This document shows, one piece after another, positions 13,506 to 24,970 of a stretch of DNA of 64,000 bases (position 1 is its first letter; the number at the start of each line of letters is the position of its first letter). The position numbers were made by a program, and so were the translations under genes. This DNA comes from Zhengitettix transpicula (lineage: Eukaryota; Arthropoda; Insecta; Orthoptera; Tetrigidae). The DNA lies in NCBI GenBank assembly GCA_037074705.1, contig CM073590.1:39703895-39767894 (forward strand). The letters are read 5' to 3'. Under the pieces are notes generated by a model that was not told the origin of the DNA, searched no databases, and saw only the letters and a list, made by a program, of their open reading frames with translations.

Positions 13506-13841
13506 ACTGCCTTGCCTACAAAATTGCCGAATATGCTGTAATATGTAAATAGTTTGTCCACTTTTGCCCTTTTGGTTCTGTTTTCCTGCCTCTGCTTTCT
13601 GTTTTAGTAAAGACCTATGACGACATCCCTCCGTACCTAGCGACAGGAGATTAATACCAGGAAGTGATTAGTGTCGTGTGCGTGTTTCCTAAAGAAAATG
13701 TGTATGATTGTAGTGACTAGACTAATGTAAACAGATATGAATTTTTGTGTGTGTTTTTGGGTATTATAAGTTTATATGTAATTTATCTACTGTACATTTG
13801 TGACGAATCTTATTTCTTCTTTAGAGGGCTAATGGTGAATA

Positions 13842-13865
13842 AATCTATCTATCTATCTATCTATA
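13842..13865 (+). repeat. TATC microsatellite tail of LINE-A
   Basis: About six TATC units directly after the LINE 3' UTR. It is read as the tail made during target-primed reverse transcription. Confidence 0.85.
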
Positions 13866-14020
13866 AAAACACTTCGTTTTTATTTAAGAATGAAGCTTTC
13901 GACCATAAGATCATCCTCAGCTGTAATTATAAAAATTTAAAACAAAAATTAAATTCATTTTATTCACGATGGAAAAACAAATCAACTTCTTACTCAGGCC
14001 TACAACTCGCCTATATGTAA
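13866..14020 (-). mobile_element. Possible Penelope-like element end with hammerhead-like motif
   Basis: The minus strand has CTGAGGA at 13915-13921, a short stem GATC-TTAT-GGTC, then GAAA (13896-13921 overall). This follows the CUGANGA / stem II / GAAA core of hammerhead ribozymes described in Penelope-like elements. Stem III (CTTC...GAAG) can be drawn but its closing pair is mismatched. The motif abuts the microsatellite tail of LINE-A. No coding part is seen. A chance match is possible. Confidence 0.35.
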
Positions 14021-15507
14021 TTAGTTTCAATAATTTGCGTACACTATTCTTCTTATTTATCCTTTTCGAAAAACAAAAGAGTATATTGGCCACTGATAAA
14101 TAAATAAATAATTAAAGAACTTCGAGAAACGTTGAGTAATATTAAGAAATTAGTATTGATTGCAGTACTAAGAGCAATGTGTACAAAAACTTTGTCCTTG
14201 AACACTAACAAAAAAACTACGGTAGCAAAGAGTTAGAAAAGTGCAGCTGGAAAAGGGTTTTCACATCAGAAATAAACTTTGAATCGAAAACAAATACCAC
14301 AAAAATTAATTTAATATACTCACTTGTGTTTCACCGATAACTTTTTTATAATAATAAAATAACTATACGATACTGTATTATGATTAAAATGAAATGGTTG
14401 ATGAGTAAAAATAATTTAGAAGTTGAAACCAAATTTACAAACTCACACACACACATATGTATATATAGTAGTAATTGCTAATTAATGACAATTAAATCGC
14501 ACGATAATGCATCAATTATAGTAATTTAAATATTAAAATGATAGGATGTTATAATATTAATCAAGATTTTAAAATAGACAAACAAATTAATTTATTAACA
14601 CAAACAAATAAATTTTACAAAATTATGTTATCAATTTACAGCAGTTATTAAGAAATTAACTTTCAATTTTATATTATTAATTAATATTTGTCAATAAAAA
14701 TTTTACTCTTTCTCAAGGTCGTTAAGTGGGCCTTTAATGAAAAAAATACTCGTTAACAATTAAATTTTACCAAGTTATCATGGACTTACTTCATCAATAG
14801 ATTATTTTACAATGCAAAGAAAAACAACATAAAATATTAACTTTAAATTCTGACCGAAATTTGAAATCTGACAATAATACGTTTACTTATGAGTTTACAA
14901 ATAATAATTCTGGGAAATTTAAACTTACTGTCTCTGGTACTCAAAGAAATTTGGCTCGTTCGGACACACACACTTATCGCACTTTTAGACAGGCCATTTT
15001 TATAACACTGATTCTAATAACACTTTTAGTTTGACAAAATGGTTCACTGTTGTTTAAGAAATGTTATTCTCTCGTTCCGTAGTTTATTGCAGTTGCCTGG
15101 CTCCCAAAATTGACCACAATGGTATAAATCACGAAAGACTAATTTAGACTCTGCACTCAAAATGTTTAGCATTGAATATTTATCTCGCAGACTCCAACTT
15201 GTAAAAAAACTGTTCTAACTGTTTAAGCTGTTGTACTATATGTATCCAGACACTTCCTGGATATTTTACCTTTCGTCTGATCACAGCTATACTTCCACGA
15301 CGACTGAAGCACACACCGCTTCTAGCGAGCCAACAACCTACAATAACCACAAACATGGCATTCTTGCCACATCCTTGTGTACAACTTGTGTGTTTTCTGC
15401 CGCTAACAATGCGAGTACAAATTTTTTGTTTACTAATTAATGATTTCCTTTCAATTAACACAACATATAATCATCAAATTAATTCATCAATATATATATA
15501 TATATAT
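14021..15507. other. AT-rich sequence, perhaps a decayed reverse-strand LTR
   Basis: At about 14698-14740 the minus strand has GACCTTGAGAAAGAGT after a CCCACTTAACG string. This resembles the CCCAGTAAAGACC...GAGAAAGAG block of family L LTRs. A minus-strand TGTAATGAACG at the right edge (near 15523) could be its 5' end. The match is weak. A 93-codon minus frame at 15180-15461 has no motif I recognise. Confidence 0.3.
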
Positions 15508-15561
15508 AAAATCGTTCATTACAATATATAAATATATATATATATTGTAATGAACGATTTT
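15508..15561. repeat. Palindrome with TA core and LTR-like TGTAATG/CATTACA borders
   Basis: AAAATCGTTCATTACA on the left is repeated in inverse orientation as TGTAATGAACGATTTT on the right, around a short AT-only core (about 15524-15545). The inner borders CATTACA and TGTAATG equal the terminal bases of the LTRs in this window. It may be the junction of two LTR ends facing away from a (TA)n core, or simply a cruciform-forming palindrome. Confidence 0.75.
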
Positions 15562-16139
15562 TTATTTGTTTCATTTGTTACAAATAATTAAAGTTTTACT
15601 ATATGTAATATATAAGTATGTACTTTTGACATGAGACGTTTGAAATTAAAACACAAAAAAATACAGTACTTTGCTTGTACAATTTAAAAAACATATCATG
15701 GAATTTTTTCGCAGGATTGGTTTTCGTGGGGAAATTATGGAAAAAATCATTTGGAAATGTGAACAAGATTTATTTATCTGTGATTGTCCAATATCTAGCT
15801 GTCGAAATCCCTACTGCAATACTCAGTGATTGTTTACCTACACTTTTCACCTTATCTACTCCAAATCACTTCAAGCTTTCTTCATATGCTCAGATTTTTA
15901 TATTGATTAAATGCACTTGTCGCAATATTCCTTTCGTTATATTAGCCGCTTCCACATAAAATTCGATGGCTTTCAAAATTGTACTAAAAACTGATTTTAT
16001 ATGCTTCTATGCATTTTAATGGCTCGCGTGATTGTGGGATAATGAAATATTAACATGAATCATATATATTAACCCTCTCAGCTCATGTAGCTTATACATG
16101 CTTAAAACGCACACAACTCAGTGGTAAAAAATAGAGTGG
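15562..16139. other. Unassigned AT-rich sequence
   Basis: A 94-codon plus frame at 15675-15959 has no recognisable domain. Nothing else was noticed. Confidence 0.4.
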
Positions 16140-16610
16140 TTGGTCGTGAGGCGCATTATAAGTGGAAGTACAAAGATAGAGGAGGGATAGGAATTTGCAG
16201 GCTAAGATTTCAAAAAATTAATTATTTGTAAAGGTACCTTGAGTTGAAAATTTTGTTTTTCAGAAACAGTATTCTTGCGACCACTTCCTATAACAGCATA
16301 GAAATAATTAGAAAGGGGAGATGCAAAATGAATCTTAGAGTTTGACTGTTGTTCTAAGAACCTGTCCAGAATGCACCAAAATATTATGGAGTAAAACCCT
16401 AGAGTACCTGCATCAAGTATGTTTGGTTTTTTCCGTAAATGTTTCACACCATCCGAATTACTGAAGTAGAGATTTGCTTTGGAGATGAAGCATTTTCGAC
16501 TCCATGCCTCGATCAGTTTAGATTCGATCGTGTAAAATCCGATTTCTGTGCATCTCGAATTTGACATAGGTTTCGAGGTTTATGAGAACCTTAATTTACC
16601 AACTCCGGTT
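16140..16610 (-). mobile_element. Family R retroposon, copy 2 (old)
   Basis: Strongly diverged minus-strand copy. Still readable in plus orientation are AAAACCCTAGAGTACCTGCATCAAGTA, GAGATTTGCTTTGGAGATGAAGCATT, CCATGCCTCGATCAGTTTA and GAGAACCTTA, in the same order as in the copies at 18.8 and 59.3 kb. The 121-codon minus frame at 16202-16567 is a by-product of this repeat, not a gene. Confidence 0.6.
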
Positions 16611-17370
16611 TAAAACCAGCATCAACATGACACCTCGGATATATTTATTGTAGTATTACTTAATAAGATCATGTCTGAATCATAAATAAAAAGCAATAGG
16701 TAATATTTTAATGATTACATTATTATTAATCCAGAATTTATTCATATTTATTTACTAATCAGCGTCTATGTCGTAATTTAAAATTAAATTAAAGTAATGG
16801 GATTATGATTTACTGTCGGTTTGTGCGAGAGATGTATCAATTTTCAGAATTTTGTCGTGGCGGCTTCTTATTGGAGCTTGGCCATTAACGCGTATTCCTG
16901 CGACGAAACTTCAACTCCAATACGTTTCCTAATACGCGCATATACACTACGGAGGTACATGAAGTTCGCTTCAAACGTTCCAAATATTATTTCTTTATAA
17001 ATTGTCTTTAAAATGCATTAGATATGCATTTATTGGCTTTAATATTCATATTTTGATACAAATACAAAAATAATTATAGTTGAAACGATTTACTGACAGT
17101 GATAAATGCACCAGACAACCCCATGTTAATTTACATATTCAACCAAGAGGTTTGTAAAATTAAAGATATTTTTTCAAATCATTTTATTGTTGGTGAAATA
17201 TTTATGTAAGAATGTATATTTTCGTAACCTCTTCTGAGAAAGGGTACCAGTAACGTAACAGTGTTTTTTTTTTCCCTCCGCAACTCAGTATTCTATACAA
17301 GCCAGGTCGTTAGTTCACTTCTGTTATTGTATTCTATTCAGAGTTTAAATTAATGGTAATGTTATGCGCA
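16611..17370. other. Unassigned AT-rich sequence
   Basis: No repeat or motif recognised. A patch around 16850-16970 is GC-richer and has ACGCGTATT and AATACGCG strings in inverse orientation about 50 bp apart, of no clear meaning. Confidence 0.4.
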
Positions 17371-17625
17371 AAAGTAGGTGAGTGTCTGTTCCCAGGAGTA
17401 TTTTTACGCTGGCTCGCCGCTTTTGGCCAAGCCGTATACATTTTTGTGCGCCGCTAATTCCAGGGCGGGCAGAACAGTATGAATGATTTACCGCAGCGAG
17501 GCCGAGGCCGAGGGCGAAGAGACAAGCGCGCCCGTGCGCCTCAAATCGCTTTATAGGCGCCTCACCGCTCGGCGAGTCACACCACGCAACCCCCACGGCC
17601 CCGCTACACGCGAAAGGCTTCATTT
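17371..17625. other. GC- and CpG-rich island
   Basis: About 250 bp rich in G+C and CpG within very AT-rich DNA. The minus strand has a TATA-like CTATAAAGC near 17552. The plus strand has a good splice-donor-like TAG/GTGAGTG at 17375-17384. It could be a promoter or 5' exon of a host gene or the promoter of a retroelement. No open frame links to a known protein; the 92-codon minus frame at 17345-17623 is probably a result of the low stop density in GC-rich DNA. Confidence 0.35.
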
Positions 17626-18769
17626 TATCGGGATTCGACAGGAGAACCTTTCAGGAGAATAATCTTCTCCTGCTCTAATAGGAACCCGATATCAAATCAA
17701 CCAACGGAGAGTGAAGTTATGTTGCGGATCTAACCAACCATTCACCTACAAATGATGAAAGGAATAATTTGAATTCCCTGAATTGAATAATTCGATCATT
17801 AGGCTCAAAGTCCTGTTAACTTCATGAACAAAAAACTAGTGTGATATCGACCACATATGCTGTTAATGAACCCTAACACCAAATTTCGCTCTCGTAATGG
17901 AGGACGATGAAACCCACAACGGATTAGTAAGAAATTAATAGCATTTTAGAACAATGTTGCAAAAATATAAAAGCCTGATTTTTATATTTCAGATAAACTG
18001 AAGTGTTTTCAATTTGGTTATTTCCAGGGTCTTTGAACATTAGTATTACACAAAATAATTGGTGTTAAAAAACGAAAAAGATAATGAATTAAAATTATTT
18101 TTCTCTTTAACTTGACTTTTCCCCAATAACGTTTCAAATAATTATTTTCAACTTGAAAATCACGACCCGATAAATTTCAAATATTGAATAAATCTACACT
18201 GCGCGCTTTGCAGTAAACATAAAAATTACCTAGAATTATCCTACAATAAAAGCTAAGATGAAACGCAATAAGTAATATAAAAATAACATATTCGGGTCGT
18301 ATTATGGATTAAATACGATAAAAGATCAAACATGACTAAATTTTAATGTTAATACTTATAGGTATGGACTTCATTTAAATGACATAAAATAAAATAATTT
18401 AATTAATTTAGAAATAATAATTTAATAGAAGAACTAAATTTTAAATATTAAAAATTAAGTAATCAATTAATCATAGGGATACTTAATAATTTATTCTTTA
18501 TCTCAGTGTCATTGGAGAGTGAGCCATTAAGAATATATATTTGAATTTCCTTGCTCGGAAAATTGAACCTAGAAAAAAGATGATACCTCATAAAATTATT
18601 TTTTTACGATGCAGGGAGAGCGGATGTCGCTGTGTTGTTGAGCCGATGTGTTGATGCATCAAGATACTCGACTATGACGTCGGTCAACGGATTGTCGGTG
18701 GAAGGCGGCCGCAGAGGACATCATTGACAGTCGTCGTCTTTATGAAGCTGCACACGTTCTCCCTTCGAC
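17626..18769. other. Unassigned sequence
   Basis: No frame or repeat recognised. The last 170 bp (18600-18769) are GC-richer than the surroundings but match nothing else here. Confidence 0.4.
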
Positions 18770-18776
18770 ACTATCT

Positions 18777-19324
18777 TCTTTTTTTTTTTTAGGGCAACAG
18801 GCTACATGAGGGTGATCCACTTTGGGCAATTCCCTTTTAATAGCATAGGAAGGGATTTGAAAGGGGGGATGCGGAAGGGTAGAGGAAGGTAGCCAAGGGT
18901 TAACTAGGGCCCCCGGGCTATATTTTAAGGATCCTACCTGGCATTCGCCTAAAGAAATGCAGGGAAAACCCTAGAAAAACCTGCATCAGGTAGGTCGGGG
19001 ATTGGGTACTTGTCCCACGCCCTTCCGATAGCGGGAGAGGAGTTTGCTGTGGGGACGCAGCATTCCATTCCCCGTGCCTCGACCAGTTTAGGAGGCAGCT
19101 GGCCGACTATTCCAATAGAAATAGCAGACAACTCTTACCGTATGCCCAAGGTCTGTGACCCCGGAACATACACCTCTCAAAACAGGCCGAGGTGCCTCGG
19201 CTTGTGGGAACCTTAGTTCAAAAACGGAGAGGAAAAGGCATACCCAAAGGTAGCCCCTTCGTATCTCTCCTAAAAGGTTCTGCCTGCGAGAGAATCCTCT
19301 CGCAGGCTTTCTCAGCCCGGTCAA
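18777..19324 (-). mobile_element. Family R retroposon, copy 3, with target duplication
   Basis: A well-kept copy of about 548 bp on the minus strand. Its poly(A) tail shows as poly(T) at 18778-18791. The flanks ACTATCT at 18770-18776 and 19325-19331 look like a target-site duplication. Next to its 5' end is a hairpin CCTGCGAGAG-GATT-CTCTCGCAGG (about 19286-19309). In the sense strand a frame reads IGIVGQLPPK...CVPTANSSP...GRAWDKYP.PDLPDAGFSRVFPA, also open in the copies at 29.9 and 59.5 kb. No known domain is seen. Poly(A), target duplication and differing 5' ends mean LINE-machinery retroposition. It may be a long SINE or the 3' end of a LINE. Confidence 0.88.
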
Positions 19325-19331
19325 ACTATCT

Positions 19332-20166
19332 CTTTACTCTCACACTTTAAAACTGATTGTCTCCGCGTCATGACTTGGACCAGAGTGTGATATTGCTCTG
19401 GTTCACGAATTAGACTCGAATGTCTTAATTTCTCCAATTTAGGGTCCGAACATACCAAAAATCTGCCGACATTTTAAAACAGCCTATCGCTGTTTACCTC
19501 ATTTAAATTTTATTGGTCCCTCTTGGACAAACTGAAGAGCAATGACTTATGTTACAAACTCTGCTGAACTAAATTTATTATCTTTCCACATGGTTCAAAA
19601 TTATCATGTCCTTCTGTGCAGGTACGCTTCTGGGGCACTTAATTCGTCCTGCTCAATCTTTGGAGGACACTTGGTAGTTGACAGCAGTGATTGCTGAATT
19701 TTTTGTCGATACTGGTCACTGTGCCCATTGTACCCACTTTCATTTGTGTCCAAGTAACGAGGGTACTCTCTGCCTTACCAGAAAAACGGCTATGGTCCCA
19801 TAAAAATAATCTCCGTGTAAATACCACTCATTACACATAATTTACGTATCGTTGTATACCAAATTGGTTTAATGACAAGTTTTATGCGAATAAATAACAA
19901 ACTCTTCTAAAATTAAAAAAAATTCTACAATGAATCAAATTAGTTAATTTTATATTATTGCAAATAATGAGTAGCGTTATTCTTCTAATACATTAGTATG
20001 ACATTACAGGATGCTTAATACAAGGTCGATTGAAAATTTGGCTAATTCTTGCATATAAATTTTACGTACGAAGTAAATTCTAATTAACTGAATTTAAAAA
20101 ACGGTTTCTGCTCAGATATTTGTCCAACAATAAAACACAAATACACAAATTATACAATACAAATAC

Positions 20167-20168
<2 letters not shown>
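19332..20168. other. Unassigned sequence
   Basis: A 62-codon minus frame at 19639-19827 is unrecognised. Nothing else was noticed. Confidence 0.4.

Positions 20169-20205
<37 letters not shown>
20169..20205. repeat. (TA)n microsatellite
   Basis: Pure alternating TA tract of about 36 bp. Confidence 0.95.
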
Positions 20206-20209
<4 letters not shown>

Positions 20210-20489
20210 CGTAATGTTTATCTTCCATTAAGATACTTTATTGGAGGCACATTCATGACTCATGACGAATGCAAAATATTCTTACGGGTTCCACTATAAT
20301 ACGGTTGAAAGCACCTAAACTACTTTTATTGAAACAATCGTATGTGTCCATAAAACCAAAACCTTAATAAAATTCTGGAGTGTTTTATGGCGTCAGTGGT
20401 TAATTACAGTTTATCACTATAATGCTTCAAATATAATTATGTTATGAGAAATCTGTTCTCATTCCTTGTTCTTTGAAATTCTGGAGTCT

Positions 20490-23276
20490 AGAATTTAAAA
20501 AATTCTTAAAGAAGGAAAATATATAATTATTTGTGGTGATTTCAATATGACTATCTAACGGACACAAGGAAAAGCTTCACCTTGAACAACTTATTTCCTG
20601 TAACAGACTTCTTGTTATTAATAGCAGCCTAACTAGGGTTGTACGTAGTTCTTCAACATATATTGTCTTCGTCCTATGGAACTTAGACCTCACAAAATAC
20701 AAAGTAAATTCCATTAAATCTATAAAGGTCAAGTTATGCTCATATATTATGAACTGTTTCATAGTAAAACACCTATTTCAACTACACGCGGGAGACGTCT
20801 TTGCCAATTAAATTTGAACAAAATCAAGGCGAAACTAGGGGCAACTTCATGGAATACGCATCTAAACATAGTCGGACCCAAATAACATGTCTCAAAACTT
20901 TATTATTTACTTATTATCGGTCGTTGATGACATTGCACCAATAAAAATAAGTTCACAAAAACTATTTGAACGAATTACGTGGATTACTAAAGGTATTGGA
21001 ATATCTCGTTAAAATCTGTCGCCTTTATAAATTAAAACAAATAAAAAAGCGCTGAATTTAAAAACTTTTATATTAAGTATAAACACATTTATAAGAAATT
21101 TATCACTGCTGATAAAAAATTAGGTAATGCAAAACACATTGCTAATTCGGATAGTAAAATAAAAACAACTTGGAACATAACAACGAGACCTCAGGTAAAT
21201 CTAAAAACCGTAACGATATATAACTTATACAGAACCAATACCCAATAAAGAAGCAGCATGTAAATTTAATTCGTATTTTATAAACGTTTCTCGTGATATG
21301 TTAGAAACATCGTGTTTACAGAAACGTAATACGTCAAACTTTTGTGAACTGCTGCGTGAACCCAGAACACCAGTTAATAAGTCTTTCTTTCTACCCCTTA
21401 TCAACAAAAATAAGATTATTAACATACTAAAAAAAATTAAAATCTTCAATTGCATGTGATATACATGGCGTCTGCAGAAATATTATTAAACACAACTGTA
21501 ACGATATTTCAATTCCAATGCAGTTCATATTTAACTTGTGCTTTTCCTGTGGAATATTTCCGGGTTTTCTAAATGACGCGAAAGTTATACCATTGCACAA
21601 AAAGGATTCTACAACAGACGTCTTCAATTATCGCCCTATTTCGCTCTTCCTAATATACTCCAAAATTATCGAGAAAGCAGTACCCGAGAGATTTGCAACT
21701 TTTCTCACAAAATTTTAAATTATTTCCACATCACAGCAAGGTTTTTTTGGAGGTAAATCCACCAACAAGGCTTCATACATCTTCGTTCAAAGTATTGCAT
21801 GACGCACTCGACGAAAGCCTTAACGTGGCTCGAATTTTTAGCTGACCTTTCCATGATTTAGATCATGACTTTTTACTCAAATAAATGGATTTCTAAAGGA
21901 ATCTGGGTAGTTTTCCTTTCCTTATTGCGATCTTATGCGCAAAATAGACGCCAAAAAGTTGCGGTTGTAAACTCGGATGGAAATGAGCATCTGTCATAAT
22001 GGTAAATAATTACCTGCGGTGTCCCTCAGGGCTCAATTTTGTGGCCCTTACTTTTCATCATTCACATTAACGATTTACCGAATTATTTATATTTCTTAAA
22101 ATCAGTCCTTTACGCTGACGACACAAATTTAGTAATCACGGACAAAGAATCGGAAACGTTGCGTGAGAATATAGAGGTTGCGATGAGCCGTTTCAATCTG
22201 TGGTTCACTGCAAACAAATTTGCTCTTAATCTAGAGAAAACTAAAATCGTTAACTTTACTTCAAACACAAACAGTTTAACTTCTAATTTTGAGAAGATTT
22301 CGCAGCACGCACCTTTTCTTGGTCTGTTGATTGACAATAAATTGAAATGGAATCACCGCATTTATAAACTCTCGGAAAAACTTAGAAAAATTTGCTTCAC
22401 ATTAAGAGTGTTAGCTCGGGAAAGCGATCTATCTACATTTAAAATGGTATATCATGTATATTTTCATTCTGTCATGTCTTACGACATAGCAAACTGGGGT
22501 CGTTCACATCACGCGTTGCAAATTTTTAAACTTCAATAGAGGGCCGTGCGAATCATATCGGGTGCGGATTGGAATGCCACTTGCAAGCCTTTGTTTCGGA
22601 ATCTTGGGGTTTTAACACTGCCTTGTACGTATGTTATAGAAATTTTTAAGTTTGCCCAAAACGGAGCAAATTATTTATACAACACTAGAAATCGGTCTGA
22701 ACTACGCATAGAAAACCATCGCCTAAGCCTTTCTGAATCAAGCTTTCGTTATTCCGGTATAAATGTATACAATAGACGAAATAAAAACTTGTGCTATACA
22801 AAATTTATTTATAAAGCATTGTAAATCTCTGTTAATAAGTGGAGCTTATTACTTGCTGAAAGAGTTCGTAGATAGGAAGGACAAATTAGATCCTATCTAA
22901 TAAAATAGTTTGCTGGTATCCTACCAAGTTATGCTATTATAATACGATTATATTATACGATAATATTCTAGAATTTAACTGCTGACTTATTTTCTTTTTC
23001 ATGTTCGACGGGAATCGATGTAAGATTTTCTGCTGAAAATTCTGTTGAATGAAAATGGAAGATTAGTTAATATATTCATCATTTCTTTAATTACTAACTA
23101 TACTGTTATCTTAATATCTTTAACGTACTTTTAAATTATATATTTTTTGTAAAGTACAATGTTTGTTTTTTAAACATTGTAATTATAATAATTTATTTTT
23201 TTCGTGTAATTTTATATTATGACGTATCCTATTTCCTCGACCGAGTCCTAATGGAATTAATCGTAATCGTAATCTA
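20490..23276 (+). pseudogene. CR1/L2-like LINE related to LINE-A, inactivated (LINE-B)
   Basis: This copy keeps the end of the nuclease domain, missing in LINE-A: IIICGDFN at 20523-20546 and LEQLISCNRLLVINSS at about 20581-20628, followed by TRVVRSSSTYI. The linker and fingers follow in broken frames, including GIFPGFLNDAKVIP at 21551-21592 and a YRPIS block near 21632. A decayed ADLS motif is at about 21840. Then comes an open stretch (22039-22539) with an intact YADD at 22111-22122. An in-frame TAG at 22537 replaces the lysine of the KLQKR block seen in LINE-A, and the frame resumes at 22546-22824 through RIISG and a YNTRNRSELR block. Several frameshifts and stops lie between 20550 and 22040. 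The 3' end is a short TAATCG microsatellite (about 23258-23276). It cannot make active protein. Similarity to LINE-A is clear but far from identity, so it is a sister family or an old copy. Confidence 0.88.
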
Positions 23277-23696
23277 AATCCAAAACACTTGTATGTAGTT
23301 AAAAATCAATTTCTTACATTCAAATATAGATTCTTATTATTTAAACATATTAAGTGTAAGTAGAGTACTGTACATACCAATCCAGTACAAGCAACATGGA
23401 ATTATGTCCATCTTCTATTAATGCAATCTGAGAAAGCATGTGTATAAAAAAACTGTCTGAAATTCCTGAGATCAAGGATCAATTTTATCATTGATTGATA
23501 TTATATTGTCATCAATATAACTGGCTTTTGCGACAAGAATGTAATGAATATTGGGATCATAAAATAATTGAAATATATTTTTTTAAATTCAAGACCCAAT
23601 ACAGATAACTGATATGGAACTTGGGTGGAAATTGTGGCTGCGAACCTAACAGTGGCTCCGGTTTATATTAGAAGTTCTGTTATAGGAGAATTCTCT

Positions 23697-23698
<2 letters not shown>
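23277..23698. other. Unassigned AT-rich spacer
   Basis: Nothing recognised between the tail of LINE-B and the (TA)n tract. Confidence 0.45.

Positions 23699-23733
<35 letters not shown>
23699..23733. repeat. (TA)n microsatellite at LTR edge
   Basis: TA tract directly before the TGTAATAC start of an LTR. The other edge of that LTR is also followed by atatatat. Confidence 0.95.
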
Positions 23734-23736
<3 letters not shown>

Positions 23737-24970
23737 AATACTAATTAAGGAGGCCATTATTTGTTGAGTTATAATAATTTGTTTGGCGGCGCCGATCTCA
23801 AAGAACGAAAGTGACGGCATGCTCTTATTGATATTAAATTAGGGAGACCATGGATTGTTGATTTTATAATATTTTATTTGGCGGCACCAATCTCAAAGAA
23901 TAACAGTGCCGGCGGAGTGACGACGGGCTTCTTTGTCGCCAAGATTTGGTGGGAGCTGCGAGCGTGAGAACTACGAGTGTGAGAAATGCGAGCGTTGTAC
24001 GGAGTTTAGTTGTTGACACTCTGGCGAAGAGAGTTAGTTGGTTGGTGATCGTCGAGGAGAGAGGCAGCTTTGGGGCGATAGGAAAGATCGGACAAGGAAG
24101 TGTAGAATTAAGTAAAATGGTTCTAAATATTTGATAAGCATTGTTAAGCCTTGAAAGAATTACAATGCTGCGGAGATTGTATGTTTAAAATAATTGAACT
24201 CTGTTATTAGTGTTCGTTGCAGTTTCTGGAACATTTTTGAATAGACTGGTGACTACGGTCCAACTATTTTCTTATCTGTATATAATTGGGGTCACATTAA
24301 CACTGACCGGTTTCCAAGGTCAGTACATCTTGGCGTTAGCGGTAATACTGGCTAATTGACTGGTGGCCGCGGGCGAAACATCTTCGGTCCGTACGAGGGA
24401 TCCTTTTGTTGGAAGCTGTGAAAATATTGAACCGTGTGTTTCTTTCAAGTGTAGAGTCTGTGAATAATGGCCTTTTTAGTGAAGTTGATTCCCACGCTCT
24501 GAAAACGTTAAGTCTGAGACCAGAAAGAGTATTGTAAGTACTAATCAAAATAATAAATGTGTGTAAAAAATTAAGGATAAAGTCAGATTTCGTTTCTTGT
24601 CATTTCATATTCCGTTAGTGTCAAATTTTTTGAATTGTTAATTTTCAATTATATTTTTGATTGTTTCTTACTTATCAAACCCAGTAAAGACCATGAGAAG
24701 AAGAGTTATTTAGATTGATTTGTTTGTAAAATATAAAAGTTTGCATTTTCTTTAAATGCCACAAATTATAAAAAGAATAACTAATTGATTTGTAAATTTT
24801 GATTGAATGTGGTGTACTAAAGTAGGGCAAATAATTTGTACCTTTAAAGAATAAATTTGTTTTTAATAATTATTAAATTTTTTATTAAATCATCCCTTTT
24901 AATCATTACATTTTGGCTTCCACAACGTGGGGCGGGTTAATTAATTGATTTGTTTCTTTTAATTATTACA
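23734..24970 (+). mobile_element. LTR of family L plus primer-binding-site stub
   Basis: The LTR starts TGTAATACTAATTAAGGAGG at 23734 and its first end is AATCATTACA at 24910. These are inverted TGTAAT/ATTACA termini as expected for an LTR. Straight after comes TTTTGGCTTCCACAACGTGG, whose TGG at 24914 and ACGTGGGGC run look like a retrotransposon primer-binding site and leader. About 35 bp later there is a second LTR-like end (TTTTAATTATTACA, ending 24970), then atatatat. So the structure is LTR, leader stub, LTR terminus. It contains a repeated GGCGGCRCCRATCTCAAAGAA block (23784 and 23880). No gag or pol is present. Gypsy-group elements are the likely source. Confidence 0.72.
24914..24937 (+). 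other. Probable primer-binding site of an LTR retrotransposon
   Basis: TGGCTTCCACAACGTGGGGC starts four bases after the LTR end at 24910. In LTR retrotransposons the site starts with TGG, complementary to the tRNA CCA end, within a few bases of the 5' LTR. The tRNA used cannot be named from this alone. Confidence 0.5.

Larger units (their letters stand above)
11341..13865 (+). mobile_element. CR1/L2-like LINE, 5'-truncated, TATC-tailed (LINE-A)
   Basis: The element holds the end of the nuclease-to-polymerase linker (11341-11445, containing NLNSAKLRIIANRLETVQWDF), a long reverse transcriptase frame (11475-13505), a 3' UTR of about 335 bp, and a terminal TATC microsatellite (about 13842-13865). 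The linker is in a different frame from the main ORF, so a frameshift lies between 11445 and 11475. No nuclease domain is present, so the copy is 5'-truncated. The 3' junction GGGCTAATGGTGAATAAATC matches the end of the second LINE (TCCTAATGGAATTAATCG) up to its own microsatellite. Microsatellite rather than poly(A) tails are known for the CR1/L2 group. Exact clade is not certain. Confidence 0.85.
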
